64,000 nt of DNA from Rhizobium lusitanum (GTDB lineage Bacteria > Pseudomonadota > Alphaproteobacteria > Rhizobiales > Rhizobiaceae): NCBI RefSeq assembly GCF_014189535.1, contig NZ_CP050308.1, positions 1,959,501 through 2,023,500 of the forward strand, read 5' to 3'. The first letter of the stretch is position 1; every line of letters begins with the position of its first letter. Both the position numbers and the translations under genes were made by a program. The notes beneath the pieces were generated by a model. The model worked only from the letters and a program-made list of their open reading frames with translations, was not told the origin of the DNA and searched no databases. Below are positions 29,350-38,926 of this stretch, in pieces.

Positions 29350-29555
29350 TACCTGCCTGTCTCCTGCGGTTTCGCCGAGATGAAACGTGGCATTCGGCAA
29401 ATGGTTCACCGGATGCCTGTAAATTATCATTAAAATCAGTAATCTCCGGAGCGGTGGACCGGAGCAGACATTCGCCGCGATGGCTGCGGACTTGCCGCTC
29501 TCCGCGATCCCCTGTAGAGCCATGAGCGACGACAGCGAGATGCGGATACTTGGAA

Positions 29556-30770
29556 ATGACAACCGGCAGCAGGGCGCCACGCCGCCTGACGATATTGGGT
29601 TCGACCGGCTCGATCGGCCAGAACACGCTCGACGTCATTGCCCAGCTGGGCGGACGCGACGCCTTCGAGATCGCCGCGATCACCGGACACGACAATATCG
29701 ATCTTCTGGCAAGCCAGGCGAAAGCCTGTGGCGCCGCGCTTGCCGTTACCGCCAATGAAGACCGCTACCAGGCGCTGAAGGAAGCGCTAGCCGGCACCGG
29801 CATCGCCGTCGCCGCCGGCCGGAACGCGCTGATCGAGGCCGCCTCCATTCCCTCGGACTGGGTGATGGCGGCGATCGTCGGCACGGCGGGCCTGGCGCCA
29901 ACGCTGGAGGCCGCGCGCCGGGGTGCCGATATCGCCCTTGCCAACAAGGAATGCCTGGTCTCAGCCGGCGACCTCTTCGTTCGCGCCGTCAGCGAAGGCG
30001 GCGGGCGACTGATCCCGGTCGACAGCGAACACAGTGCCATTTTTCAAGCGCTGGAAGACGACCAGCAGCATGCGGTCGAGCGCATCATCCTGACGGCCTC
30101 CGGTGGCCCCTTCCGCACATGGTCGCGCGAGCAGATGGCCAATGTCACGCCGGCGACCGCGCGCGCTCACCCGAACTGGTCCATGGGCTTCAAGATCTCC
30201 ATCGGCAGTGCCTCTATGTTCAACAAGGCGCTGGAGATGATCGAGGCGAAACACCTGTTCAACGTCCGGCCGGACCAGATCGAAGTCGTGGTCCATCCGC
30301 AATCCGTCATTCATTCCATGGTCGGTTATACCGATGGCTCGGTGCTGGCGCAGCTCGGCTGTCCGGACATGCGCACAGCCATCGGCTACGCCCTGACTTA
30401 TCCGTCCCGCACGAAACTCGACGTCGAGCGGCTGGACTTTACCAAGCTGGCGCGGCTGGATTTCGAGGCGCCGGATGAGGTTCGCTTCCCGGCGCTGCGT
30501 CTGGCGCGCACCGCCATGGAGCGCGGCGGGCTGCAGGGCGCCATCATGAATGCGGCCGAGGAAATCGCCTTCCAGGCCTTCGTGGACGGCCGCATCGGCT
30601 TCCTGGAAATGGCCGATATCGCCGAAGCCGTCATGGACCAGATGATCGCCACCGGCGCCGCCGAGACCATGGATGCCGTCTTTGCCGCCGATGAAGAGGC
30701 ACGCGGACGCGCGGGCGTCCTTGTGGCGCAAAAGAAAAGGCCGCGTAAACAGCGGCCATTCCCCAATTAA
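29556..30770 (+). CDS. dxr: 1-deoxy-D-xylulose 5-phosphate reductoisomerase
   Basis: Dxr (404 residues) makes MEP in the non-mevalonate isoprenoid pathway. The NADPH site GSTGSIGQNTLDV is near residues 15-27, NKECLVSAG and PVDSEHSAIFQ follow, and the flexible loop HPNWSMGFKIS is intact. ATG 29556 is used; a TTG two codons upstream is an alternative. Its last codons overlap a terminator structure that serves hemA on the other strand. Confidence 0.96.
   Translation: MTTGSRAPRRLTILGSTGSIGQNTLDVIAQLGGRDAFEIAAITGHDNIDLLASQAKACGAALAVTANEDRYQALKEALAGTGIAVAAGRNALIEAASIPSDWVMAAIVGTAGLAPTLEAARRGADIALANKECLVSAGDLFVRAVSEGGGRLIPVDSEHSAIFQALEDDQQHAVERIILTASGGPFRTWSREQMANVTPATARAHPNWSMGFKISIGSASMFNKALEMIEAKHLFNVRPDQIEVVVHPQSVIHSMVGYTDGSVLAQLGCPDMRTAIGYALTYPSRTKLDVERLDFTKLARLDFEAPDEVRFPALRLARTAMERGGLQGAIMNAAEEIAFQAFVDGRIGFLEMADIAEAVMDQMIATGAAETMDAVFAADEEARGRAGVLVAQKKRPRKQRPFPN
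30731..30757 (-). terminator. Terminator of hemA, inside the dxr 3' end
   Basis: On the minus strand GGCCGC (30757-30752) pairs with GCGGCC (30744-30739) and is followed by TTTTCTTTT. The element is encoded within the final codons of dxr (KKRPRKQRPFPN). Confidence 0.7.
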
Positions 30771-30784
30771 ATGTAAACGATGAC

Positions 30785-31996
30785 TTACGCCACAGCCCTT
30801 GCGAGCGCACAGCGTGACCAGAGCGCGTGCAGCGCGCCGACCAGATGCTCGATATCGGCGTCCGAATGCAGCGGCGTCGGCGTGATGCGCAGGCGCTCGG
30901 TCTTCTTCGGCACGGTCGGGTAGTTGATCGGCTGGACATAGACGCCGTTGTCGAGCAGGAGATCGGAGATCCACTTGCACTTGGCGGCGTCGCCGACCAG
31001 AACCGGCACGACATGGCTCGGGTTCGGCATATGCGGGATGCCGGCGACATCCAGCTGGGCGCGTAGCCGGCGGACACGGTCCTGATGGCGGGCGCGCTCG
31101 AACTGGCTGACCTTCAGGTGCTGGATCGAGGCAACGGCGCCAGCGGCAAGCGACGGCGGCAGCGATGTCGTGAAGATGAAGCCGGAGGAAAACGAGCGGA
31201 TGTAATCACACAATGCTGTCGACGCGGCGATGTAGCCGCCCATGACGCCGAATGCCTTGCCGAGCGTGCCTTCGATCACCGTCAGACGGTCCATCAGGCC
31301 TTCGCGCTCGGCAATCCCGCCGCCGCGCGGGCCGTACATACCGACGGCATGCACTTCGTCGAGATAGGTCATCGCGCCGTATTTGTCGGCGAGATCGCAG
31401 ATTTCCTTGATCGGCGCGATATCGCCATCCATCGAATAGACGCTCTCGAAAGCGATCAGCTTCGGCGCCTTCGGATCGGCGGCCTTGAGCTTGGCTTCGA
31501 GATCATGAAGATCGTTATGCTTCCAGATGACCTTGCCGCACTTCGCATGGCGAATGCCCTCGATCATCGACGCATGGTTCAGCGCGTCCGAGAAGACAAT
31601 CAGGCCGGGAATGCGCGCACCAAGCGTGCCGAGCGTCGCCCAGTTGGAGATATAGCCGGAGGTAAAGATCAGAGCGGATTCCTTGCCGTGCAGATCGGCG
31701 AGCTCCTGCTCAAGCAGAACATGGTAGTGGTTGGTGCCAGAAATATTCCGGGTGCCTCCCGCACCCGCGCCACAGTGATCGATCGCCTCTTTCATCGCCT
31801 CGATCACTTTCGGATGCTGGCCCATGCCGAGATAGTCGTTGGAGCACCAGACCGTCACTTCCTGCGGGCCGTTGGGCGTATGCCGCGTCGCGCGCGGAAA
31901 GCTGCCGCGATGACGCTCCAGATCGGCGAACACACGGTAGCGGCCTTCCTTGTGCAGCCCGTCCAGTTCACCCTTAAAAAATGCTTCGAAATCCAT
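30785..31996 (-). CDS. hemA: 5-aminolevulinate synthase
   Basis: HemA (403 residues) condenses glycine and succinyl-CoA to ALA, the C4 entry to tetrapyrroles used by alphaproteobacteria. PLP lysine K247 lies in [21 protein letters not shown] (213-219) and SNDYLGMG (52-59) are typical. ATG 31996 gives the standard N-terminus [15 protein letters not shown] with GGAG seven bases before it. Between it and coxM, about 220 bases contain its promoter, not clearly resolvable by eye. Confidence 0.97.
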   Translation of the reverse strand: MDFEAFFKGELDGLHKEGRYRVFADLERHRGSFPRATRHTPNGPQEVTVWCSNDYLGMGQHPKVIEAMKEAIDHCGAGAGGTRNISGTNHYHVLLEQELADLHGKESALIFTSGYISNWATLGTLGARIPGLIVFSDALNHASMIEGIRHAKCGKVIWKHNDLHDLEAKLKAADPKAPKLIAFESVYSMDGDIAPIKEICDLADKYGAMTYLDEVHAVGMYGPRGGGIAEREGLMDRLTVIEGTLGKAFGVMGGYIAASTALCDYIRSFSSGFIFTTSLPPSLAAGAVASIQHLKVSQFERARHQDRVRRLRAQLDVAGIPHMPNPSHVVPVLVGDAAKCKWISDLLLDNGVYVQPINYPTVPKKTERLRITPTPLHSDADIEHLVGALHALWSRCALARAVA

Positions 31997-32215
31997 CGTC
32001 TGCTCCAGAACCATGCAACCGTTTTTCATGAATGCCGGTCCGCACGTCAACCCCTCAACATTGCTTTCACGCCCCACTGCGGCAAATGGCCCTTAATTTT
32101 GAACAATTCTAGACAAGAATAGACAATCACGACGAATTGACAATTACAACCATGCCCGGAGCTGGGACGAACCGGAGGACGGCCGAGCCGCCACTCCGGC
32201 ATTTTCCGTGGCGAT

Positions 32216-33010
32216 CTATGCCGCTGCCACCGCGCGCTTGGCCATGACCTTGACCAGATTGGCACGGTATTCGGCCGTGGCATGCAGATCGGACATCAGC
32301 GCCGACGAATCGACGGTTGCATTGGCGACCGCGTCCGGTGACCAGTTCGCCGTGAGCGCCTGCTCCATGCCACCATGGCGAAACACGCCGTCCGCACCCG
32401 CGCCGGTAACCGCGACCCGAACGCCACCCGCGCCCTTGGCGACGAAGACGCCGGTCATGGCATAGCGCGAGGCCGGATTGGGGAATTTGGCATAGCCCGC
32501 CTTCTCCGGCACCTCGAAGGTGATGGCCGTGATCAACTCGCCATCTTCCAGCGCGGTCTCGAACAGGCCGGTGAAGTAGTCATCGGCGGTAATCTGCCGC
32601 TTGTCAGTGACGATGGTGGCATTGAGCGCCAGCATGGCCGAAGGATAGTCCGCCGCCGGATCGTTGTTGGCGACGGAGCCGCCGATCGTGCCCATATGGC
32701 GGACATGCGGATCGCCGATCATCCCGGCGAGATCGCAGAGCGCCGGACAGATGGCGCGGATCGCCGCCGAGGAGGCGACCTCCGCATGCGTCGTCGCCGC
32801 CCCGATCGTCACCCTGCGCCCATCGACGCGGATGCCCTTCAGCGATGGAATATGCCGGAGATCGACGAGATCGCTCGGCGAGGCCAGCCGCTGTTTCATG
32901 GTGGCGATCAGCGTCATGCCGCCGGAGACATACTTGCCCTCGTCGACGCCCGACAGAAGCTTGACGGCTTCGTCGACCGAGGAGGCGCGGTGATAGTTGG
33001 TTGCATACAT
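32216..33010 (-). CDS. coxM: CO dehydrogenase-like FAD subunit (medium)
   Basis: The 264-residue FAD-binding subunit shows the VAO-type motifs AGGxS-like [12 protein letters not shown] (about residues 28-39) and [19 protein letters not shown] (about 109-127). It passes electrons from the iron-sulfur subunit to FAD. It is last in the coxS-coxL-coxM operon, 18 bases after coxL, with GAGGAGGAG before its ATG. Confidence 0.87.
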   Translation of the reverse strand: MYATNYHRASSVDEAVKLLSGVDEGKYVSGGMTLIATMKQRLASPSDLVDLRHIPSLKGIRVDGRRVTIGAATTHAEVASSAAIRAICPALCDLAGMIGDPHVRHMGTIGGSVANNDPAADYPSAMLALNATIVTDKRQITADDYFTGLFETALEDGELITAITFEVPEKAGYAKFPNPASRYAMTGVFVAKGAGGVRVAVTGAGADGVFRHGGMEQALTANWSPDAVANATVDSSALMSDLHATAEYRANLVKVMAKRAVAAA

Positions 33011-33028
33011 GGCTTTCTCCTCCTCTTC

Positions 33029-35374
33029 TCAGATCACGGCCCGCGCCGCTTCCCACACCTTCAACGGTGTGGCCGGCATGGTAAGGGCGTTGTTACCGAT
33101 CGCATCGGTGATGGCGTTGATCAATGCCGGCGGTGAACCGATGGCGCCGGCCTCGCCGCAGCCCTTGATCCCCAGCGGGTTGCTCGGGCAAGGCGTGTTC
33201 TGATGCGACAGCTTGAAGGACGGCAGATCGTCGGCACGCGGCATGGTGTAATCCATGAAGCTCGCCGTCAGCAGCTGGCCGTTCTCGTCATAATGCACGC
33301 CCTCGAGCAATGCCTGGCCAATCCCCTGCGCGATACCGCCATGCACCTGGCCCTCAACGATCATCGGGTTGATGATATTGCCGAAGTCGTCGGCGGCGAC
33401 GAACTGGATAATCTCGGTCTTGCCGGTTTCCGGATCGACCTCGACTTCGCAGATGTAGCAGCCGGCCGGAAAGGTGAAGTTGGCCGGATCGTAGAAAGCG
33501 GTTTCCTTCAGGCCCGGCTCCATGCCGGAAGGCAGGTTGTGGGCGGTATAGGCTGCCAGAGCCACCTGGAACCATGGCAGCGACTTGTCCGTGCCGGCAA
33601 CTTTGACATTGCCATCCTCGATGACGATATCGCTTTCATCGGCCTCCATCAGATGGGCCGCGATCTTCTTCGCCTTGGCCTCCACCTTGTCGAGCGCCTT
33701 GACCACGGCGGACATGCCGACCGCACCAGAGCGGGAGCCATAGGTGCCCATGCCCATCTGCACCTTGTCGGTGTCGCCATGGACAATGGAGATGCTGTCG
33801 AGCGGCACGCCGAGCCGATCGGCGACGAGCTGCGCGAAAGTGGTCTCATGTCCCTGGCCATGGCTATGCGAGCCGGTCAGCACTTCGATCGTTCCGACCG
33901 CGTTGACGCGGACCTCGGCCGATTCCCAGAGGCCGACGCCGGCTCCGAGCGAGCCGACCGCCTGGGACGGCGCGATGCCGCAGGCTTCGATATAGCAGCT
34001 CATGCCAATGCCGCGCTTCATGCCGCGCGCCACCGCTTCCGCCTTGCGGGCCGGAAAGCCGCTCCAGTCCGCCTGCTGCATGGCGGCATTCAGCGAAGCC
34101 TCGTAGTCGCCGGCGTCATAATTCATGATCACCGGTGTCTGATAGGGGAAGGTGCGGATAAAATTGGCGCGCCGCAATTCCGCCGGCGAAATGCCAAGCT
34201 CGCGCGCCGCCGTTTCCATGGTGCGCTCCAGAAGATAGGTCGCCTCCGGACGCCCGGCGCCACGATAGGCATCGACCGGCACCGTATTGGTATAGACGGT
34301 GCGGACATTGGCGTGGATCGCCGGGATCGCATATTGGCCCGACAGCAGCGTGGCATAGAGATAGGTCGGCACCGCCGAGGAAAACAGCGACATATAGGCG
34401 CCGAGATTGGCGATGGTATCGACCTTGAGGCCGATGATGCGGTTCTCGGCATCGAAGGCCATTTTAACCTTGGAGACATGGTCGCGGCCATGCGCATCGG
34501 TGAGGAAAGCCTCGGTGCGGTCGGCCGTCCACTTGACCGGCACGCCGGTCTTCTTGGAGGCCCAGAGACAGACGATCTCCTCCGGATAGATATAGATCTT
34601 CGAACCGAAGCCGCCGCCGACATCGGGCGCGATCACCCGCAGCTTGTTTTCCGGCGCGACGTTATAGAAGGCGCTCATCACCAGCCGCGCCACATGCGGG
34701 TTCTGGCTGGTCGTGTAGCAGGTATAGTGATCCTCGGCGGCATCGTAGATGCCGAGCGTTGCCCGCGGCTCCATCGCGTTCGGCGACAGCCGATTGTTAT
34801 GGATCTCGATCTCGGTGACATGCGCCGCAGCGGCAATCGCGCTATCGGTCGCGGCGCTATCGCCGATCTCCCAGTCGAAGATCAGATTGCCAGGCGCTTC
34901 CGGGTGAACCTGCGGCGCATCGGGCTTCAATGCCTCGATTGCCTCGACGACGGCGGGAAGCTCATCGTAATCCACCACCACGGCCTCGGCCGCGTCACGG
35001 GCTTCGCCCAAACTGTCGGCAACGACGATGGCGATGGCATCGCCGACATAGCGCACGGTATCGACCGCCAGGGGCCGCCATGCGCCCATCTTCATCGGCG
35101 AGCCATCCTTGGAATGGATCATCCAGCCGCAGATCAGATTGCCGATGCCATCGGCAAGCAGCTGCTTGCCGTCCAGCACCCCGATCACGCCGGGCATCGC
35201 CAGCGCGGCAGAGATGTCGAGGCCGGCAATCTTCGCATGCGCATGCGGACTACGGACGAAATAGGCATACTTCATGCCCGGCGTCACCATATCGTCGGTG
35301 TAGCGCCCCTTGCCCGTCAGAAATCGTTTGTCTTCCTTGCGCGTAACGCGCGCACCAATGCCTTCAACGCCCAT
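33029..35374 (-). CDS. coxL: Form II CO dehydrogenase-like Mo subunit (large)
   Basis: The 781-residue molybdopterin subunit of the xanthine-oxidase family carries DVGGGFGSK (251-259), AYRGAGR (369-375) and a C-terminal catalytic Glu in [20 protein letters not shown] is the form II signature; proven CO oxidisers of form I have a Cys-containing AYxCSFR loop. Activity on CO is therefore doubtful and another N-heterocycle or aldehyde may be the substrate. GGGAGG five bases before ATG 35374 sets the start. Confidence 0.87.
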   Translation of the reverse strand: MGVEGIGARVTRKEDKRFLTGKGRYTDDMVTPGMKYAYFVRSPHAHAKIAGLDISAALAMPGVIGVLDGKQLLADGIGNLICGWMIHSKDGSPMKMGAWRPLAVDTVRYVGDAIAIVVADSLGEARDAAEAVVVDYDELPAVVEAIEALKPDAPQVHPEAPGNLIFDWEIGDSAATDSAIAAAAHVTEIEIHNNRLSPNAMEPRATLGIYDAAEDHYTCYTTSQNPHVARLVMSAFYNVAPENKLRVIAPDVGGGFGSKIYIYPEEIVCLWASKKTGVPVKWTADRTEAFLTDAHGRDHVSKVKMAFDAENRIIGLKVDTIANLGAYMSLFSSAVPTYLYATLLSGQYAIPAIHANVRTVYTNTVPVDAYRGAGRPEATYLLERTMETAARELGISPAELRRANFIRTFPYQTPVIMNYDAGDYEASLNAAMQQADWSGFPARKAEAVARGMKRGIGMSCYIEACGIAPSQAVGSLGAGVGLWESAEVRVNAVGTIEVLTGSHSHGQGHETTFAQLVADRLGVPLDSISIVHGDTDKVQMGMGTYGSRSGAVGMSAVVKALDKVEAKAKKIAAHLMEADESDIVIEDGNVKVAGTDKSLPWFQVALAAYTAHNLPSGMEPGLKETAFYDPANFTFPAGCYICEVEVDPETGKTEIIQFVAADDFGNIINPMIVEGQVHGGIAQGIGQALLEGVHYDENGQLLTASFMDYTMPRADDLPSFKLSHQNTPCPSNPLGIKGCGEAGAIGSPPALINAITDAIGNNALTMPATPLKVWEAARAVI

Positions 35375-35458
35375 GATATCCTCCCATTGGGGTTCCGGGC
35401 CCGGCAAATCCGCCAAGATAACAGCCGTTGGCGTTCGCCAGACAGTCTCGGTGAAATC

Positions 35459-35947
35459 TTACTCGGCCGCCTGCTTGGCGGCGTGCATTTCGGCATTGGC
35501 GGCAAGGACCGCCTGGACGATATTGTGATAGCCGGTGCAACGACAGATATTGCCCTCCAGCTCGGCCCGCACCGTCTTTTCGTCCAGCGCGCCACCGTGA
35601 CGATTGATCATGTCGACCGCCGTCATCACCATGCCCGGCGTACAGAAGCCGCATTGCAGGCCATGATGTTCCTTGAAGGCGGCCTGAACGGAATGCAGCT
35701 CGCCATTGGCGGCCAGGCCCTCGATGGTCATGATCGTGGAGCCAGACGCCTGCACGGCAAGGATCGAACAGCTCTTGATCGACTTTCCATCCATATGAAT
35801 CACACAGGCGCCGCACTGGCTGGTATCGCAGCCGACATGGGTTCCCGTCAGGCCAAGCTTTTCCCGGATGAAATGGACAAGCAGCGTGCGCTCCTCGCAC
35901 TCGCCGCTGACCGTTCGGCCGTTCACCGTCAAAGTCACCTTTGCCAT
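35459..35947 (-). CDS. coxS: CO dehydrogenase-like [2Fe-2S] subunit (small)
   Basis: The 162-residue electron-transfer subunit has a plant-type ferredoxin cluster (C40, C45, C48, C60 in [13 protein letters not shown]) and a C-terminal cluster (C99, C102, C135, C137 in CGFCTPGM and CRCTGYH). GGAGGAAAAT before ATG 35947 is a strong ribosome site. It is first in the operon; no cox accessory genes (coxDEFG, MobA-like) are nearby. Confidence 0.9.
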   Translation of the reverse strand: MAKVTLTVNGRTVSGECEERTLLVHFIREKLGLTGTHVGCDTSQCGACVIHMDGKSIKSCSILAVQASGSTIMTIEGLAANGELHSVQAAFKEHHGLQCGFCTPGMVMTAVDMINRHGGALDEKTVRAELEGNICRCTGYHNIVQAVLAANAEMHAAKQAAE

Positions 35948-36243
35948 ATTTTCCTCCACGCCTCTCCTCCAGAGGCAATTGCCATCATTTGACTTTTTTG
36001 AAGTACGATCAACCTCTACTTTAGAAGAGGCGTGGATTTTCCTCCGGGCGATTTATTTTACTTACCTATTGTAGCCAAAGATATTTTAGCATTAAAAAAG
36101 CTATAGGTGCCCAATGGACAATCATATTTTACACGATATTTCTTCGTAGCTGCATGACTGTAAGGACAGCCCATCGCAGTGGAGCTGAAGAATGGGACGA
36201 CGTTGGCCGGGGGTACCGGCTTAACTAACGTTGGAGAGAGTAA

Positions 36244-36570
36244 ATGAAGAAAGTTCTTATGCTCGCATTGGTCGGCTTGTCGATCGCAAGCTGCACCCCG
36301 ACTGAACAAGGCGCCGGCATCGGCGCGGCGTCCGGCGCCATCATCGGCGGCGCCGTAACCGGCAACGTCCGTGGCGCAGCCGTGGGGGCCGCGATCGGCG
36401 GTGTTTCCGGCGCTGTCATCGGCAGCGTCTCCGAACAGCCGGGCCAGTGCTACTACCGCGACCGCTACGGCCGTCGTTACATCGATAATTGCCCACGCGG
36501 CGGTTATCGCGATGGCGGCGGGTATCGTGATGGTGGTGGCTACCGTGGCGGTTACAACGAAGACTACTGA
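36244..36570 (+). CDS. Glycine-zipper lipoprotein with GYRDGG repeats
   Basis: The 108-residue protein has a lipoprotein signal (lipobox IASC, Cys17), a glycine-zipper segment (GAGIGAASGAIIGGAVTGNV and GAAIGGVSGAVIG), and a C-terminal Gly/Tyr/Arg repeat (GGYRDGGGYRDGGGYRGGYN). Such proteins sit in the outer membrane and may stabilise it. GGAGAGAGTAA precedes the ATG. Confidence 0.8.
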   Translation: MKKVLMLALVGLSIASCTPTEQGAGIGAASGAIIGGAVTGNVRGAAVGAAIGGVSGAVIGSVSEQPGQCYYRDRYGRRYIDNCPRGGYRDGGGYRDGGGYRGGYNEDY

Positions 36571-36592
36571 TCAACAGTCGATAGAAATACCG

Positions 36593-36622
36593 AAGTCCCG
36601 GGCCTAAAGCCCGGGACTTTTT
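36593..36622 (+). terminator. Intrinsic terminator after glycine-zipper lipoprotein
   Basis: AGTCCCGGGC (36594-36603) pairs with GCCCGGGACT (36609-36618), followed by TTTT. Confidence 0.88.
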
Positions 36623-36776
36623 GATTCCAGTGTCCTCGCCGCAGGGAAACAAAAAAGGGCGTCTTTACCCTGGAACAGCGGAAAACGACCTCGGTTCAAC
36701 GCTGGATCAGAACGGGCGGAATGAGAAAATAACGACCAGCTCCTGCCCTGTTCAAACAGCCGCAACGACCCTCTGT

Positions 36777-36800
36777 CCCGGACGGAAATCCGGGGCTTTT
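36777..36800 (+). terminator. Second terminator-like hairpin upstream of tamA
   Basis: CCCGGA (36777-36782) pairs with TCCGGG (36789-36794) and is followed by GCTTTTCATTT. Confidence 0.5.
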
Positions 36801-36937
36801 CATTTCTCCGACCGTCTTTTGCGAAGTTTCGAGTCTAAAAAGGTACACCCGAGGTGCTTTTGTCTCTATGGTGCCCGCGCGTTAACCAGGGGGAAACGTC
36901 AACCTGAGTAAGTTCTCATGTAACCGTAAAGCGGCGT

Positions 36938-38863
36938 ATGCGTAGAAGAACTGAACCGAGAAAGAGTATTGCGTATCGGCGAGCAGGCACCGTAATGGCG
37001 GTCGCGGCAACACTTGCGCTCGCCCCGCTCTATACCAAGAACGCCTTTGCTTTCAAGCTGTTCGGCATGACCCTCTGGGGCGAGGACGAGACGACGGATC
37101 AGGTTTCCGACCCCGTCCGTTATACGGTCGATCTGAAGGCTGACAATCTCGACAAAGACCTCAAGGAATCCCTGACCGACACGTCGATGCTGGTCGCCGA
37201 CAAGAAGAAACCGGTTTCCGGCGACCTCGGCGTCGTCATCAAGGCGCGCGACGATCGCGACCGGCTGATCGGCAGCCTCTATGAAAAAGCCCATTACGGT
37301 GCAGTGATCACCATCACCGTCAACGGCACCAATCTGGATGCCCTGCCGCCGAACCCAACCTTCAGCCGCTCGAAGCCCGTTGCGGTGACCATCAGTGTCG
37401 ATCCCGGCCCGCTCTTCAAGCTCGGCAAGGTCAACCTGCTCGGCGACGCGGCTGGCCGCAACGCCGAGCAATATGGGCTTGTACCCGGCGATGGAGCGGG
37501 ATCGCTGACCATCATCAAGGCGGGCGACAAGATCGTCGCCGACCTCAAGAATGAGGGCCATCCCCTCGCCAAGCTGACCAGACGCGACGTCGTGGCCGAC
37601 CACGCGACCCGCACGGTTGAGGTGACATTGAACGTCGACAGCGGCCCGATCGCGCCCATCGGCAATGTCGGCGTTACCGGCCAGAAGTCGGTCGATCCGG
37701 ATTTCATCAAGCGCTATGCCCGCATCAACGAGGGTAGGCCCTATTCCCCGGACGAACTGAAAAAAGCCTCCGACCGCCTGCGCAAGCTCGGCGTCTTTTC
37801 CAGCATCACCATCCGCGAAGCTGACAAGCTGGCGCCGGACGGCAGCATTCCCATGACCATCGAGGTGTCGGAAGGCAAGCAACGCTATTTCGGCGTCGGC
37901 GCGCAATATTCCACCATCGACGGCATTGGCCTGCAGGGCTATTGGGGTCACCGCAACCTGACCGGCCGCGCGGATTCGTTGCGCATCGAGGGGTCGGTCT
38001 CCCGCCTCGGCGAAACCACCGATGTCGGCCAGCTCGACTATAGCGCCGGCATTACCTACGTCAGGCCCGCGACTTTCTATCCCTCGGCAACCTTCACCGC
38101 CGGTCTGAAGATGCAGAGCCTGCATCCGGATGCCTACGATGCCGATACCGCCACCGCCAGTGCCGGACTTGCCTATGAGCTCTCCGATCAGGACACCGTC
38201 TCGGCCGGCGGCGAAGTGTCCTATGAGCAGGACAGCACCGACGCCTATGGCGATCAAAACTATCTGACGGTGGCGATCCCGCTCGAATATGTCAGGGACA
38301 CGCGCGACAACAAGCTCGACCCGACCGAGGGCTACCGCGCCTCGATCAGCGCCAAGCCAAGCTATGAAGCGATGGACGGCTCAGTGTTCAGCTCCTTCGA
38401 GGGCTCGATTTCCGGCTATCAGGGCATCGGCGCCAACAACAATGTCGTCTTCGCCGGCAAGCTTGCCCTGGGCTCTCTGCTTGGAGCCAACAGTATCGAG
38501 GACATTCCGGCCACCCGGCGTTTCTACGCCGGCGGCGGCGGCTCGGTGCGCGGCTACGCCTATCAGGAAATCACGCCCTATAATTCCAATGGCGATGCGC
38601 TCGGCGGCCGCTCCTATGGAACAGCCTCCTTCGAAGCCCGCATCAAGATCACCGACACGATCGGCCTGGTGCCTTTCGTCGACATGGGCAGCGTCACCGA
38701 CAGCAGTTTTCCCGACTTTTCCGATCTTCGCATTGGCGCGGGCGTCGGTGTGCGCTACGCTACGCCCTTCGGCCCCATCAGGCTCGATGTCGCCGTTCCC
38801 CTGAAGAAATATCCTGATGGCACGGCATACGGCATCTATGCCGGCATCGGCCAATCCTTCTGA
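36938..38863 (+). CDS. tamA: Outer-membrane assembly protein TamA
   Basis: This 641-residue Omp85-family protein has a signal region (MAVAATLALAPLYTKNAFA), three POTRA-like domains (about residues 50-290), and a C-terminal 16-strand barrel with the Omp85 signature RRFYAGGGGSVRGYAYQ (near 528) and GVGVRYATPFGPIRLDVAVP. With TamB it helps assemble some outer-membrane proteins and transport phospholipid. ATG 36938 has a poor ribosome site; the later in-frame ATG at 36995 is possible. tamB follows by 63 bases. Confidence 0.92.
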   Translation: MRRRTEPRKSIAYRRAGTVMAVAATLALAPLYTKNAFAFKLFGMTLWGEDETTDQVSDPVRYTVDLKADNLDKDLKESLTDTSMLVADKKKPVSGDLGVVIKARDDRDRLIGSLYEKAHYGAVITITVNGTNLDALPPNPTFSRSKPVAVTISVDPGPLFKLGKVNLLGDAAGRNAEQYGLVPGDGAGSLTIIKAGDKIVADLKNEGHPLAKLTRRDVVADHATRTVEVTLNVDSGPIAPIGNVGVTGQKSVDPDFIKRYARINEGRPYSPDELKKASDRLRKLGVFSSITIREADKLAPDGSIPMTIEVSEGKQRYFGVGAQYSTIDGIGLQGYWGHRNLTGRADSLRIEGSVSRLGETTDVGQLDYSAGITYVRPATFYPSATFTAGLKMQSLHPDAYDADTATASAGLAYELSDQDTVSAGGEVSYEQDSTDAYGDQNYLTVAIPLEYVRDTRDNKLDPTEGYRASISAKPSYEAMDGSVFSSFEGSISGYQGIGANNNVVFAGKLALGSLLGANSIEDIPATRRFYAGGGGSVRGYAYQEITPYNSNGDALGGRSYGTASFEARIKITDTIGLVPFVDMGSVTDSSFPDFSDLRIGAGVGVRYATPFGPIRLDVAVPLKKYPDGTAYGIYAGIGQSF

Positions 38864-38926
38864 CCAGCCGTACGATCGGAGATCGGTTCAGCACGCGGTT
38901 ACAAAAATGAGGTTACTGTCGCTCTC

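Larger units (their letters stand above)
36571..36937. other. Intergenic region with two terminator-like hairpins
   Basis: These 367 bases hold the lipoprotein terminator, a second hairpin with T-rich tail at 36777-36800, and the tamA leader. No protein gene is convincing. A short transcript ending at the second hairpin is possible. Confidence 0.4.

Noticed and set aside
33203..35992. A 929-codon open frame antisense to coxL and coxS
   Set aside because: It mirrors the codon bias of the high-GC cox genes, has Arg/His/Asp-rich composition and no recognisable domain; the opposite strand has full cofactor motifs.
36505..36565. Tandem repeat as a possible regulatory element
   Set aside because: It encodes the GYRDGG repeats of the lipoprotein.
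36899..38257. A 452-codon minus-strand frame over tamA
   Set aside because: Antisense shadow of tamA without domain similarity or ribosome site.
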